Program-made: the position numbers and the translations under genes
Notes under the pieces: generated by a model
Databases searched by the model: none
The model's input: only the letters and a program-made list of their open reading frames with translations
Told to the model about the DNA's origin: nothing
Part shown: piece by piece, positions 18,818-30,368 of the stretch
How the letters are laid out: each line of letters opens with the position of its first letter
How positions within the stretch are numbered: position 1 is the first letter of the stretch
Origin: Pholiota molesta
Taxonomy: Eukaryota > Basidiomycota > Agaricomycetes > Agaricales > Strophariaceae
Direction: 5' to 3'
DNA length: 35,860 nucleotides
NCBI GenBank assembly: GCA_014925825.1
Contig: JACGCK010000347.1
Span: 1 to 35,860 of the forward strand

Positions 18818-20106
18818 ATGAGTCAACCGAGCAGTTCTGGCGCTGGCTCGAGCTCCATGGCTAATGCACCGGCGAGTACCGATTCTCCTGCGGTCGCACA
18901 GAACGATATGATAAAGGCTCTTGGAAACATTGTAAAGTCACAAACCGGGGAGCCTATATCGAATGAGAAGATATCGCAGCTGCTGCTCGCCAATATGGCT
19001 ACATTAGTCCAACAAGGGAAGCTCACCCAAAAGCAGATCATACAGGTATGGAAATGGTTTCATGGCATGATTCCGTTGTTATTCAAGAAGCACCTTCCAT
19101 TCGCTAGTTGAAAGAGTTTGCGGACACGCACAAAGCACAGGGCCCAAGCCCACTGACCGCTACTATGGCCGGAACGTCATCGATGGCCAATACTATGAAG
19201 GTTCTTTCATTTATTGTTCGGCGCTTATTTACAAACTAAAGATCCGACCCTCCAGGCCACAACACCTACTATCCCTCAAACACAACCAGCTGGCATGCAA
19301 TCCGCAATCAAGGCTGGAAGCTCGGATAGCCTTCCCACACTTGCAGCGACCTCCGTTGATTTCTACCCTACTATCAACAACACCCTCAATACAACGAATC
19401 CTGGACCGGTTCAATGGGCCCAAACGCGACCTACTCTCACTGGTGGCATAGTGGGTGGCCGTATGTCAGGTGCGTCGTATCAACTACATCTCAAAATATT
19501 ATAGCATGTGTTAACATGATTCCTTATTCCAGGAACACCTGCCCAAATTGCGAGACCACCAGACGATCCAGCTATCCTCACTGCGGACGATGGAAGGACG
19601 CGGAGAAAGAGTACTCCAGGTGACCAGAGCATGCGGAGGACTATTCAAGATCTGGTCTCTAGCGTGGACCCCAACGTCAAGATTGATCCTGAAGTCGAAG
19701 ATGTACGCTTTTTGTTTCATTTCACTGATATCTTCCTAATATCTTGAATGTAGCTTCTGCTCAACATTGCCGATGAGTTTATCGACTCAGTGACTAATTT
19801 TGCATGTCGGCTAGCAAAACACCGCGGTGGCGACACATTAGAAGTTCGAGATTTGCAACTGCACCTTGGTATGCTTCTTCTAGAGTATCTCGTCGATGAT
19901 TGTCTCAAATTATTTCTCCAGAGCGTAACCATAACATCCGTATTCCTGGTTTCGACGAGACACGGATATCACTGGCTCAGTCTGCTGCTCCTGCCGCGTT
20001 CAACGCCGGCACAGGCAAGAAGGGTGCTCAAGGACCACATCTGACCCTAAGAAGTCAACGATTGGCGCAAGTGTCGCAAGCAAAACGCGAAGCAAAATTG
20101 ATGTGA
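18818..20106 (+). CDS. TFIID/SAGA subunit TAF12
   Basis: Six exons (18818-19045, 19108-19200, 19256-19469, 19533-19702, 19754-19868, 19922-20106) give 334 aa. The C-terminal third is a TAF12 histone fold: [48 protein letters not shown] and NHNIRIPGF. The N-terminal part has a conserved helical block ([20 protein letters not shown]) and a long Ser/Thr/Pro linker. By family it pairs with TAF4 in TFIID and with Ada1 in SAGA; nuclear. The second intron (19201-19255) was placed by frame, with acceptor CTCCAG, and is the least sure junction. The gene converges on TIP41 (160 bp apart). Confidence 0.92.
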
Positions 20107-20265
20107 TTGTGGCTTTCTTCGGACCTTCTACTCTTTCCTTTGTTGAGGTTATGTATTTATCTTCTAATTCACGATTGTACTCATACACATTGTTGCCTCT
20201 CTATTGTACCAAAATTGCGAACCACGTACTCGCTTCACCCAAATGCCCTCATTCAAGCAGTCGGA

Positions 20266-21397
20266 TTATTTAAGGACGGCAACTTCTGTCTTAGTCCCGA
20301 GCCCTCGCCAGCCTGTTTTAGCTCCCTCTCTTTGGGATATGCTTTTGGGTAGCTCTGACAAAATCTTTGCTATGAAGGTGGGATCCGTTAGAGGAGTCAT
20401 GTCATCGCGTTTGGGAAGATACTGCACGTATGGTCAGAACGTTCATCAATCGCTATTGGAATCCACTTACTCGTTGAACACGTTCATAGGGTGCTTCCCA
20501 TCCAGAAGTTTCTCGTACGATGAGAGGCGGAGAAGTTTTGAATGAATGGTAGATTCGCGTATCATATGTCCTGAAAAGAACTTGATCGACCCGCAGAGTG
20601 AAACGAGATAAAATGAACCAGCAGGTTGGCATTACTCGCTAGATCTTTCAGGACATTGGTAAATGGCAGGATAAGGCTAGACACTCACTATCCGCACAAT
20701 CAACGTAGAGGCCCCATTGTCGTGTAATTCATCTTCAAATAGAGGTATCTCGGCATAATAAAGAATTGGATCTGGTCGAGATAATTCAGCCAGTGGGATC
20801 GCGTTCGAAGGATCTTCAGGATCTGCAGGTTTCCAAGAAATTGGAGGCGCTGCAGTTGCTGGAGGTGCGCGTTCAGTCTCAGGCTTTTCGTGATCAGGTT
20901 CCTCCTTCGGCTCTTCAAAGTATTCTTGACCGGAATACGTCGTCGTGTAGGTCCAATCATAAGGCTTCGACGCGACGGTCGCGGGCAGCGGCACCGCCGA
21001 GTTCGGGTCTGTCCTATGAGCAACAGCACGAGGCAACGTGAATCTCTGCGACCGGTCTGAAGGAATAAAACACCACCGCGTGCCTGCTCTGCAACCACTT
21101 GTCCGCGTAGCCCACTTTCACGCCGCCGTCTCCCTCACCGAGCTCGCCCCGCTTCACACACTTCAGCGCTTCGAGGGTGCTGAAGGCGTATTTCGTGCCA
21201 GATGGGATGTGCTTGAGCGTTAGGGAGTTGTTTCCGAAGGTCATCTCTGGGAGAGGGATGCCGAGAGTGGCTTGTAGCGCATCGCATTCGGGGGCGTTGG
21301 AGATGGAGTTGGTCGTTGCTGTTATGAACCAGTCGTTGATCTCGATAGATCGGGTGTTGGGCGATTCGAAGAGCTTATGTTTGGGAATATCAGACAT
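20266..21397 (-). CDS. TIP41-like regulator of PP2A/TOR signalling
   Basis: Four exons on the minus strand, modelled as 21084-21397, 20689-21013, 20471-20638, 20266-20421 (320 aa). The TIP41 domain is clear: LPEMTFGNNSLTLKH, GTKYAFSTLEALKCVK, KPYDWTYTTTYSG, LSRPDPILYYAEIPLFEDEL, then MPTCWFILSRFTLRVDQVLF, RTYDTRIYHSF and LPKRDDMTPLTDPTFIAKIL. By family it binds Tap42/alpha4-PP2A and opposes TOR signalling; cytosolic. Start is ATG 21395-21397. The first intron is uncertain: a GC donor (21014-21083) gives SRTDPNSAVPL, the smoothest protein; a GT donor two codons later (intron 21014-21071) also keeps frame. Divergent from the dynein chain gene. Confidence 0.92.
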
Positions 21398-21640
21398 TGG
21401 GTAGGAATATAAGGCCGCCAAATGGTCGTTGGAGATATGAATAAAGTTTAACGATGAGTTGGGACAGGCTAATATTGGCTGATGTCGGAGGTTATTATAA
21501 TATACACGATGAACGTGACATCTTCACATCCACCTTCCTGCTGACCACAACGTCGAAACGGGCCTCAACCGTCGAAAAGCAGACTCCCTAAACTTTCCCA
21601 CTATTCTTTGAGGCTTGGACGTCTGCATTACAAGGAACTC
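21398..21640. promoter_or_regulatory. Shared TIP41/dynein light intermediate chain promoter region
   Basis: 243 bp between divergent ATGs. The sequence TTATTATAATATACACG near 21490-21506 is the only AT-rich core-like patch, usable in either direction. No specific factor site is claimed. Confidence 0.5.
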
Positions 21641-23539
21641 ATGGAGATATCACGTTCTTCAACGCCAGAAGCGCCTCCGCAGGATCTGTGGTCGTCTATC
21701 CTTGACTCTGTTTCTTCTTCGCGTTCGATACCCTCAAAACAAATCCTCATCCTTGGCCAACCGTCTTCAGGAAAATCAGCAATTGCCTCTGCTCTCCTTC
21801 ATAAGCCCGTATCGGATGAGCAGAAGGACGACCAACGGACTGACTTCGCGATAGGTTATGATTTTGCCGATGTTCGTGATGAAGCAGACGAAGGCAAGTT
21901 CTGCTCATATACACTTATGCTAAGCAGAGTGCTAATGGAATGATTAGACACGTTGGCACGATTATCTGTCTATACTGTACCTTCATCGGCGCCTTCCTAT
22001 ACCGCTTTACTACCCCACTTCTTACCACCGCGCTCATCACTTCTGCAAACACTTGTTGTGATTGTTCTTGATTGGACGCGGCCCTGGACGTTTGTCGAGG
22101 AGCTAGAAACATGGCTGGCCTGGGTCGAAAAGTGGTCAAAGGGGGATGGTTCGCGAGAACTGGAGATTATACGCGAAGAGAGTCGAGAACGGTGTACGTT
22201 TGATACTTGTCTCTTTGACAGAGAATACTGATACTGCGCAGTGCAAGCTCATCTACAGCATTACACAGAACCATCTACAGAGCCTTTACCCGTTGCGAAT
22301 TCTACCCTTTCAAACACGATTTTGCCGCTGGGGCCTGGGACGTTTACGCATAATTCTGCTGGTGTGCCGATCATCGTCGCATGCACCAAGGCGGACCTGA
22401 TAGACGACGGGAATGACATGGTCGCTGGTGCGTCAGGCATGGGTAGCATGGTAAAAGGCAAAGGCGGCGAATGGGAGGAGCGGACGGATGGAGTGATGCA
22501 AGTGCTACGAACGATCTGCCTAAAATGTGTGTCTACATTTATTCATCTGATCATGCATGGCGCTGGCTAATAGCTTGTTAGACGGAGCTGCACTATTCTA
22601 TACGACGCCTCTACCCGCGAATCTGCAAGTTCTACGGCAATACGCCTTGCACATGCTTTTCATGCCCCCGGCACCATCTCCTGCGGTAGCTGCAGGCTCG
22701 GAAGTTCAAGCACCTGTCCGGAACCTGTTCCCTTTTACGCACAAGTCAAATACACTAGATCGCGACCGTATAGTTGTACCTGCAGGATGGGATAGCTGGG
22801 GCAAAATCGGTGTTCTCAGAGACGGGTTCGATGCGAAAGTCTGGGGCGAAGCCTGGGAGCGAGATCTCGAAGCTGAAAATGAACATTCGTCCGCCGAAAC
22901 TAGAGCGAAGAAGGCATATGCCAATCTCGTTCCGGACCAAGGATCCAAGGTGAGTTCGTGTACTTTTCGTTTGCCTATTGGAGCTAATATCAACCTCAGC
23001 CTCCTCCATTACCGCCATTCAATAACCCTACACCGGAGCAAGCATTCCTCGCAAAGAATTATGACGAAAAGAAGTCCGACAGAGATCCTCGTGGTGCCTT
23101 CAGGAATCCGCAAGACTTTGTGGGCGGCGGCACGGCAGGTATTGTCGGTCCCATGGGGAGCAGCAGTTTCAGCTTGCCGAACGTCGAACGTGCCCTCACC
23201 GAGATGGAGACAGGCATCGGCGGCCCTTCCCTCAATATCAGCACCGCGACCAGAGCGGCTTCCGGGCGCTCCGCGACCACCACTACCAGACCTGCCGGGT
23301 TGTCAGTACTGGGCGCATCGGCGTCGCCGACGAACATCGCCGCCTCGCGGTCGCCTGTGTCGCCTTCGCCTGGAGGCGCTATGCCCAGTCCAGCCGCGGG
23401 TGGCCCATCGCAGCATGATGTTCTGCAGAACTTCTTCCAGAGCTTGCTGAGCACGAAGGACAGGGCGGGGCCAGGATCAGCTCGCAGCAGTCCCTCGAAG
23501 CCCAATGGAAATACCAATGATACAGAGAAAGAGAGTTGA
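21641..23539 (+). CDS. Cytoplasmic dynein light intermediate chain
   Basis: Five exons (21641-21893, 21948-22193, 22242-22526, 22582-22949, 23000-23539) give 563 aa. The N-terminal Ras-like domain has a P-loop GQPSSGKS (residues 39-46), then VVIVLDWTRPW followed by FVEELETWLAWVE, and a PIIVACTKADL guanine-recognition-like strand. The segment LFYTTPLPANLQVLRQYALH and the following RDRIVVPAGWDSWGKI are hallmarks of this family. The C-terminus is disordered and Ser/Pro-rich, ending with an adaptor-helix-like segment (HDVLQNFFQSLLSTK). By family it links dynein heavy chain to cargo adaptors. Intron 1 has a GC-AG boundary (GCAAGT). Start is the ATG after which the helix and P-loop fit family spacing. 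Confidence 0.93.
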
Positions 23540-24437
23540 TGAACGTATTGGCTGGAGTCATTTAGATTGGTCTTTTTTTTTGTTTTGTTCGTTTTTGTTT
23601 ATGATTACCCTTTTACCAACCCTTTACTTAGTATATATAACCCGCATCTTCCTTCTTGATACCTCTTTCCTTGACGAATTTAAGCACCTCAACGCCAGAG
23701 TATCTCCCGGTGAAACCTGCTGGCCGGTCAAGTCATAGTCAACATCAAGTCAACAGTCCAATAAATAACTGGGACTTTACGTAATCGACTTGTGGCTTCA
23801 AAGTTGAGTGGAAGTGGGAACAGAAGCCAAACACAAACGCTCCTTGCTGTCACTGCTGTTGTCGTCTCAATGTCCTGGCGAACATACCAATATGCGTACC
23901 CAGTGATGGGATCCAATTAACTCATCAGATTCGGTACTGTGCTCACAGCGGATGCTCTATTTTCACTCCTGAAACTCCCAGATGGTGACAGCAAGACAGC
24001 ATGCGGTAGCATTGTGCCCACTTACCACCTCGTGTTGACCTCGGCGGCTTCATCTAAGGGTATTCATCAACTCCAACTGGAACATCCCAGGCTTGGGCAG
24101 TGAATCTTTCAATCTAGTTGATTATGAAAGGCTGGATTCAGGGCGTTCTTGGTTTAGAAAGTATGTGCTTTTGTGGAATCCTATGTATAGAACTCAACGG
24201 GATGTTCTATAAATGTTTGCTCCTTATCAGAATAGGAATAGTTGTCGTGAGATGGTGCCATCTGGGTTCAGAAGTTATGCACAAGGTTCGCAATGCCGGA
24301 GTGAAATTCATGCATGCATTAATGCAGCGGCATGAGAAGAACCCGAACTTACAAGGCTCTGCGAGGACTATAAAGAACGTAAATGTGCTTCAATATTCGC
24401 GCACCACCTCTACGGGAGTGTATCGCTGTCCAGGAGA
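23540..24437. other. Intergenic, upstream of sedolisin A
   Basis: About 900 bp. T-rich 3' flank of the dynein chain gene up to about 23650, then unremarkable sequence with no convincing gene. A TATA box (24369-24375) precedes sedolisin A. Confidence 0.4.
24369..24375 (+). promoter_or_regulatory. TATA box of sedolisin A
   Basis: TATAAAG, 62 nt before the ATG, in the context GACTATAAAG that is also found 60 nt before the ATG of sedolisin B. Confidence 0.6.
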
Positions 24438-27053
24438 ATGCGTTCCCTATTCCAAGTCGTCGTGCTTGCTTGCTGCCTCTTCGGAGCCATTCCTGTGGGA
24501 TCGATCCCTACCACGGACGGTGCTTACAAGGTCAAAGAGGAGATTTCTCCTCCTCGAGGATGGGTTCAACATGGCAACGCTCCCGCGAACCGTAAAATCG
24601 CACTCAAGTTCGCTCTCCCGCAATCCAAGTTCAGCGAGCTAGAAAAACATCTCTATGAAGTCAGCGATCCTGACCATGATCGTTATGGGCAACATCTATC
24701 CAAGGAAGAAGTCGAAGAGCTCATCGCCCCGCATCCAGAGAGCCTGAATACTGTCAATGACTGGCTTGCTTCTCTCGGTTTTACCGACGAAGATATCGTT
24801 CGGTCTCCTGCTAAAGATTGGATCACTATCAAGGTTCCAATTAGCATGGCGGAACAAATGTTGAATACTGTGAGGCTCCACTTTCAAGTCCTCAATACAG
24901 TACTAATCTTTTCATGGAACAGAAATATCATGTTTGGAAACACGTTGAAAGTGGCGATTATATCGTTAGAACTACGAGCTACTCTCTTCCGGGCAATCTC
25001 CATGATCATATTGAGCTCGTCCAACCCACCACCATGTTCGGCAGGTTCAAACCGGAAAAATCGAATATTTTCAAAGCCACGCCCATTCCCGAGGACTTTA
25101 TTACCGCCGCCAAATCTGAGGGTGTCGTCAAAGCAGCTTCTGGTGTCACTGTGGATGCGAGCTGCAATCAAATCATTACCATCACCTGTTTACAACAACT
25201 CTATAATGCAGTTGGATTCACTCCTTCTGCTAAAGGCAATTCGATTGGCATTACGGGTTATTTGGTGAGCCCATGTGTATAAAATATGACATGCGGCCAA
25301 CTTATTTTGCTGTCAGGAACAATTTGCGAACTTTCAAGATTTGCAATCTTTCTTTGCCGATCAGCGTCCCGATGCATTGAACTCTACTTTTGACGTGATT
25401 TCAGTGGCCGGTAAACATGTCATTTTTCTTTGGTCTGTAGCAAGGTTATAAGTATCTTCCTTTAGGTGGTCTGAATAATCAGAGCCTGGCGGAAGCTGGA
25501 GATGAAGCCAACCTTGATGTCCAGTTCGCCTTCAGTCTTTCGCACCCAATCAAAGTCAGTTATTTCACAATACTTAGTGCCTTCTGGTCTGACTAAAAAG
25601 ACAGCCCACCTTCTTCACAACTGCTGGAAGACCGCCATTTATCCCGGACCTCGGCGAACCTGCAGATGACGACGAAAACGAGTCAGTAGTTGAAAATGCT
25701 TTTCCAATTGCATTGCTCTGTTGACTTCTCAATCTGCAGGCCGTATACGACTTGGCTCGATTTCATTCTCTCGCACCCTAACCCACCCTTGGCCATATCG
25801 ACCAGTTATGGAGACGATGAACAAACAGGTTTGACTGACCTGATAGTGCTCTGAATGTATCTGACCTCGAAGCTCGATAGTACCATTCAGTTTCGCACAA
25901 CGCGCATGCGCAGGGTTCGCGCAACTTGGTAAGTAAATTTACGATATTTGGGGAATTCGCTGACAGCTTTTTTTACGTCTGTTAGGCGCTCGCGGGGTCT
26001 CCTTGATGTTCTCGTCTGGAGACGGTGGTGTCGGCGATGGTGACCCTGATCCAGCGACCCAAACATGTATTACAAATGACGGTCGTAACGAAACGAAATT
26101 CATTCCCGGATTCCCTGCATCGTAAGTAGAATTTTGGTTCTCTCTGGTGGCGATGTTCGAATTTTTGATCTTCCCATCTAGATGCCCATTGTAAGCAAGT
26201 TGTTGTCAAATTTGATCCCTTGCCTAACTATAGATCAGTGTTACTGCTGTGGGTGGCACTTCTCATATACCCGAAGTTGCGGTTTCTACATTCTTCTCGG
26301 GAGGAGGATTCAGCAATTTCGTGCGTTTGACTGCTCAGGTTTCCCCTTTTCTTACTCACTAACATCCAGTTTCTTTTTCTACTTTAGTTTGCGCGTCCGT
26401 CTTACCAGGATAAGGACGTCACAGCGTATTTGGATACCCTGCCAAAGGGCCTGTATGCAGGTCTCTTCAACCCGTTCGTACCCATCATCAAATATAAATA
26501 TCTCGTTCAAAAGTACTGATTTTACTATCTTATTCAACTTCTTAGGAACGGCAGGGTAAGTCTCCTTCCATCACGGCGTCTCCCTTATTTTCTAACCAAT
26601 GGTCATATATAAGGCCATTCCAGATGTCTCTGCACAGTCCGATCTTTTCAAGGTTTTCATTGGTGGTCAGGCATTCCTGATTGGTGGAACCTCTGCTTCG
26701 TCGCCGACATTTACCGGATTCGTCGCTTTGCTCAACGACGTGCGCTTGAAAGCCGGCCAACCCTCTTTGGGCTTCCTCAATCCATTCCTATACTCGAAAG
26801 GATTTGCTGGGTTAAACGACATCACAAGCGGGAATAACGCTGGTTGCGGAACCCCAGGATTTAATGTGAGTATGGTGTCATTTCCTCAGATTTCCCGAGA
26901 AGCTAATATGATCACAGGCATCGAAAGGGTGGGATCCAGGCAAGTAAAAATGGTGTTTTTTCACTGAATTTTTGTTAATCCCTCTTTTCCGCAGTCACTG
27001 GCCTGGGCACACCTAACTTCGGCATTCTCAAGAAACTGGTCTTGTCCAATTGA
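24438..27053 (+). CDS. Secreted sedolisin (S53 tripeptidyl-peptidase-like), copy A
   Basis: Fifteen exons: 24438-24869, 24923-25264, 25317-25410, 25466-25554, 25605-25681, 25740-25828, 25881-25928, 25986-26121, 26182-26190, 26239-26320, 26388-26473, 26546-26555, 26614-26865, 26918-26939, 26995-27053. They join in frame to 608 aa. Signal peptide (about 1-22), then a pro-kumamolisin activation domain ([33 protein letters not shown]), then the catalytic domain. Catalytic residues are E303 and D307 (DEANLD), D403 (SSGDGG) and S525 (GGTSAS). The calcium-site region [13 protein letters not shown] ends the protein. By family, an acid-active serine-carboxyl peptidase outside the cell. Exons 9 and 12 are only 9 and 10 nt. 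Intron 14 has a GC donor (GCAAGT). Confidence 0.93.
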
Positions 27054-27537
27054 CGTACTAAAGTGTATAAAAAAATCTATTGAATGATCAATGTCGCAGA
27101 AGTACTTCGATGAAAATCTTAACTTTCTGGTTTGATTGCTCAGATTCTTCTTTTGCGAACTGTGATCTTGTCCATGATATTGAACAGTATACTCAGTAGT
27201 TTTCTAGATCATTTCCCTTGACACGGAATCAGAATTTCAGCACTAAACAATAACTTCCCAGCTCAGACTTCAATTGCCGATTTTGCGGCTCGCAAACATC
27301 TTCGGATTCGACGACATTGTGCCTACCTGCAAGTAAGAATTCTATTTATAAATCGAATCTTCCATCACACCTAAGTATCGTGTTGAACTTTGCGTTCCGG
27401 TTACCTTTGTCAGCGACGAGAAGTCCATCGTGAGAGGGATCTCTTGTGTTGCATGAGGTTCTATGCCCGACTGTACACACACACTGCTTTCATGATGAGC
27501 TCATGAATGGCGCCACCGTACCACCGGGCGGGTAGCC

Positions 27538-27580
27538 ATGACAGAGAACACTAGTTTAGTAATGACAGAGCACACTAGTT
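27538..27580 (+). repeat. 19-bp direct repeat upstream of sedolisin B
   Basis: ATGACAGAGAACACTAGTT (27538-27556) is repeated at 27562-27580 with one change (A to C), just before the TATA box. Each copy carries the palindrome ACTAGT. It could be a duplicated activator site; not found before sedolisin A. Confidence 0.6.
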
Positions 27581-27586
27581 CCGGAC

Positions 27587-27594
27587 TATAAAGG
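27587..27594 (+). promoter_or_regulatory. TATA box of sedolisin B
   Basis: TATAAAGG, 60 nt before the ATG, context GACTATAAAG shared with copy A. Confidence 0.6.
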
Positions 27595-27654
27595 TCGGCG
27601 AAGGCAAGACATCTACGAGCACACTCAAAGTTAACTTCCTGGGTGGCCAGCAAA

Positions 27655-30285
27655 ATGCGCTTCGCCTTCGGACTTGCCATCGTCCCTTGTATCTTCGGAA
27701 TAGCTCTCGTGGGAGCTGTACCCACTAAAGATTGCGCATATGCGGTAAAGGAATCAATAGAGGTACCTCCTGGATGGGTCAAGCATAGTCAACCTGCGCC
27801 CAATCACAAGATTGTGCTCAAGATTGCGCTCCCCCAACCCAATTTTAGCGAGCTAGAGAGGCATCTCTACGAGGTTAGTGATCCAGATCACGAACGATAT
27901 GGTCAACACCTCTCCAAAGAGGAAGTTGAGGAGCTGGTCGCACCTCATCCCGAGAGCCTCAGCACGGTCAATGAATGGCTCTCCTCGTTCGGTTTCAAGG
28001 ATGAAGACCTCATTCGCTCGCCTGCTCGGGACTGGGTGACACTTAAGGTTCCCGTCAGTGTTGCAGAAAAGATGCTTGAAACGGTAAATTATCGCTAGAG
28101 ATTATCTAGCTTGCGATTGAGAACTAACCTTCGATCCACATTCAACAGAATTACCACGTCTGGGAACATGTCGAGAGTGGAGACTACCTCGTTCGGACTA
28201 CAAGCTACAGCCTTCCCAGTAATCTGCATGATCATATCGAACTTATTCAGCCAACAACTATGTTCGGAAGATTCAAACCAGAAAAGTCGACCATATTCTC
28301 GGCGGTACCCGTTCCTGACACTTTCGGGCAAGAAAATATAGTGGAAGGAACTATCAAATCCGCTTCTGGCATCTCAGTCGATGCTAGTTGCAACTCAACA
28401 ATCACGATTACCTGCTTACAGCAGCTCTATAATGCTGTAGGATTCAAGCCATCGGCCAAGGGCAACTCTGTCGCTGTAACGGGTTACTTGGTGATTGGTT
28501 CTTATCCTCTCTTTCACCGTACTTACACTTACACCGTCATAAAATTTTAGGAACAATTTGCCAACAAGCAAGATCTTCAGACGTTCTTCGCTGACCAAAG
28601 ACCTGATGCGGTGAATTCCACCTTTAAGGTCATCTCTGTAACTGGTAAGGACAATTCAGCTTCTAGATATTTATTTGACTGACGTAGTTATCGCGGTTCC
28701 AAGGCGGTCAAAACAACCAGAGTCTCGCAGAAGCTGGAGGTGAAGCCAATCTTGATACTCAGTTCGCATTCGGGCTTTCCCATCCAATCTCAGTTAGTAT
28801 CTATCTACCTCTCTTCCTCGCTTTGACTCAAGGACGATGATATAGCCCACTTTCTATACAACTGGGGGTATGCCTCCATTTATCCCAGAAGAGGGCGGCT
28901 CAGAAGATACCAATGAGTGAGTCCCAAACTTTGAATCATCGTTTATTCCAAGTCAATAAATCCCGCCGTGCTAGGCCTTATACAAACTGGCTCGACTTTA
29001 TTCTTTCGCATTCCAACCCTCCTTTAGCTATCTCCACTAGCTACGGAGACGACGAACAAACGGGTGAGTCGTAATGCTATCGTTATCAAAAATACTGTTA
29101 TATGTAACATCAATATCACCATCGCCAGTTCCACTCAGCTTTGCACAACGCGTATGTGCAGGGTTTGCTCAGCTCGGTGAGATGCTGCCTGAAATTGAAG
29201 TATTTTGTTTCAGCACACTGACATTCGTATTAAGGCGCTCGAGGCGTTTCCTTGACGTTTTCTTCTGGGGATGGTGGCGTTGGCGACGGCGATTCTGATC
29301 CTGCAACGCAAACCTGTTTTAGCAATGATGGCAAAAACCAAACAAAGTTCCTTCCAGCCTTTCCCGCATCGTACGTTTCTTATTAAGGCAGAAGTTCATT
29401 CGACTTATACTGCGAATATTTACAGATGTCCATTGTGAGCTTTTTCGCTTCGAGCAATCGTTTCCTACTAATTTCACATGATTATTAGTGTAACTGCTGT
29501 AGGTGCAACTACGCATATTCCTGAAGTTGCCGTCTCTCGATTCTTCTCTGGAGGTGGATTCAGTAACTACGTATGTCCTCTTGTCCTTATATATTACGTT
29601 ATTTGCTGATAATTCAACCTTTCTTTTAGTTCAGTCGCCCGAAATACCAGGACAAAGTTGTTACAGCATATTTGAAGGCTCTTCCCAAAGGAACTTTCGC
29701 AGGCCTTTTCAATACGTTCGTACGCATACTATCGATATATCTGCTCGAAATTAACGACTTTCCTATCTTACCATAGTACTGGTCGAGTAAAGCATTCTGA
29801 TATCCATGTTGAAAATTAAACTTATCATGTTATTCAGGCCTTTCCAGATGTTGCAGCACAAGGGGATCTGTTTAAAGTCTTCGTCGGCGGAGAAGCATTT
29901 TTGATCGGCGGAACTTCTGCATCCTCTCCTACCTTTGCTGGATTTGTCGCATTATTGAACGACGTCCGCTTGAAGGCTGGTCGACCGTCCTTGGGATTTT
30001 TGAATCCTTTCCTGTACTCCAAAGGATTTGCCGCTCTTAACGACATCACCATTGGGCATAATTCTGGCTGTGGCACCCTTGGATTTAATGTAAGCTGCGT
30101 GTTTTAGATATATTGTTTTGACAGCTAACACAGGATTTTTGAAAGGCAACAAAGGGATGGGATCCAGGTAAGAGATAGATGAATATTAGTCCCCGTTCAC
30201 ATCGAGTCTCAATATCCTTTCCACAGTCACCGGATTTGGTACACCGAACTTTGGAAAGCTCAAGGAGCTCGTCTTGTCGCTTTGA
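27655..30285 (+). CDS. Secreted sedolisin (S53 tripeptidyl-peptidase-like), copy B
   Basis: Fifteen exons matching copy A one for one: 27655-28083, 28149-28490, 28551-28644, 28704-28792, 28846-28916, 28975-29063, 29129-29176, 29235-29370, 29426-29434, 29489-29570, 29630-29715, 29777-29786, 29838-30089, 30146-30167, 30227-30285; 605 aa. Exon lengths equal those of A except exon 1 (one codon shorter) and exon 5 (two codons shorter). Signal peptide about 1-20. Catalytic residues E302 and D306 (GEANLD), D400 (SSGDGG), S522 (GGTSAS). Intron 14 keeps a normal GT donor where A has GC. The pro-domain is well conserved with A, while signal peptides and introns have diverged, so the duplication is old and both copies look active. 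Converges on the Tls1-like gene 83 bp away. Confidence 0.94.
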
Positions 30286-30368
30286 GGAGCTTTCCAATAA
30301 CCTAAGAATATATGATTAACGTGTATATTACAGATACATGTACACTGTCCTGGGTAGCAAATCGGAGA

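Larger units (their letters stand above)
27054..27654. other. Intergenic between sedolisins A and B
   Basis: 600 bp with the 3' flank of A and promoter of B. It contains a direct repeat (27538-27580) and a TATA box (27587-27594). No gene seen. Confidence 0.4.

Noticed and set aside
21041..21071. 31-nt intron option in TIP41 (donor GTGGTG, acceptor CGCAG)
   Set aside because: It keeps the frame but is shorter than any other intron here, and the resulting residues break the smooth SRTDPNS continuity.
20677..21098. Overlapping minus-strand frame alternatives in the TIP41 region
   Set aside because: Only one frame carries the TIP41 motifs; the others are shadows.
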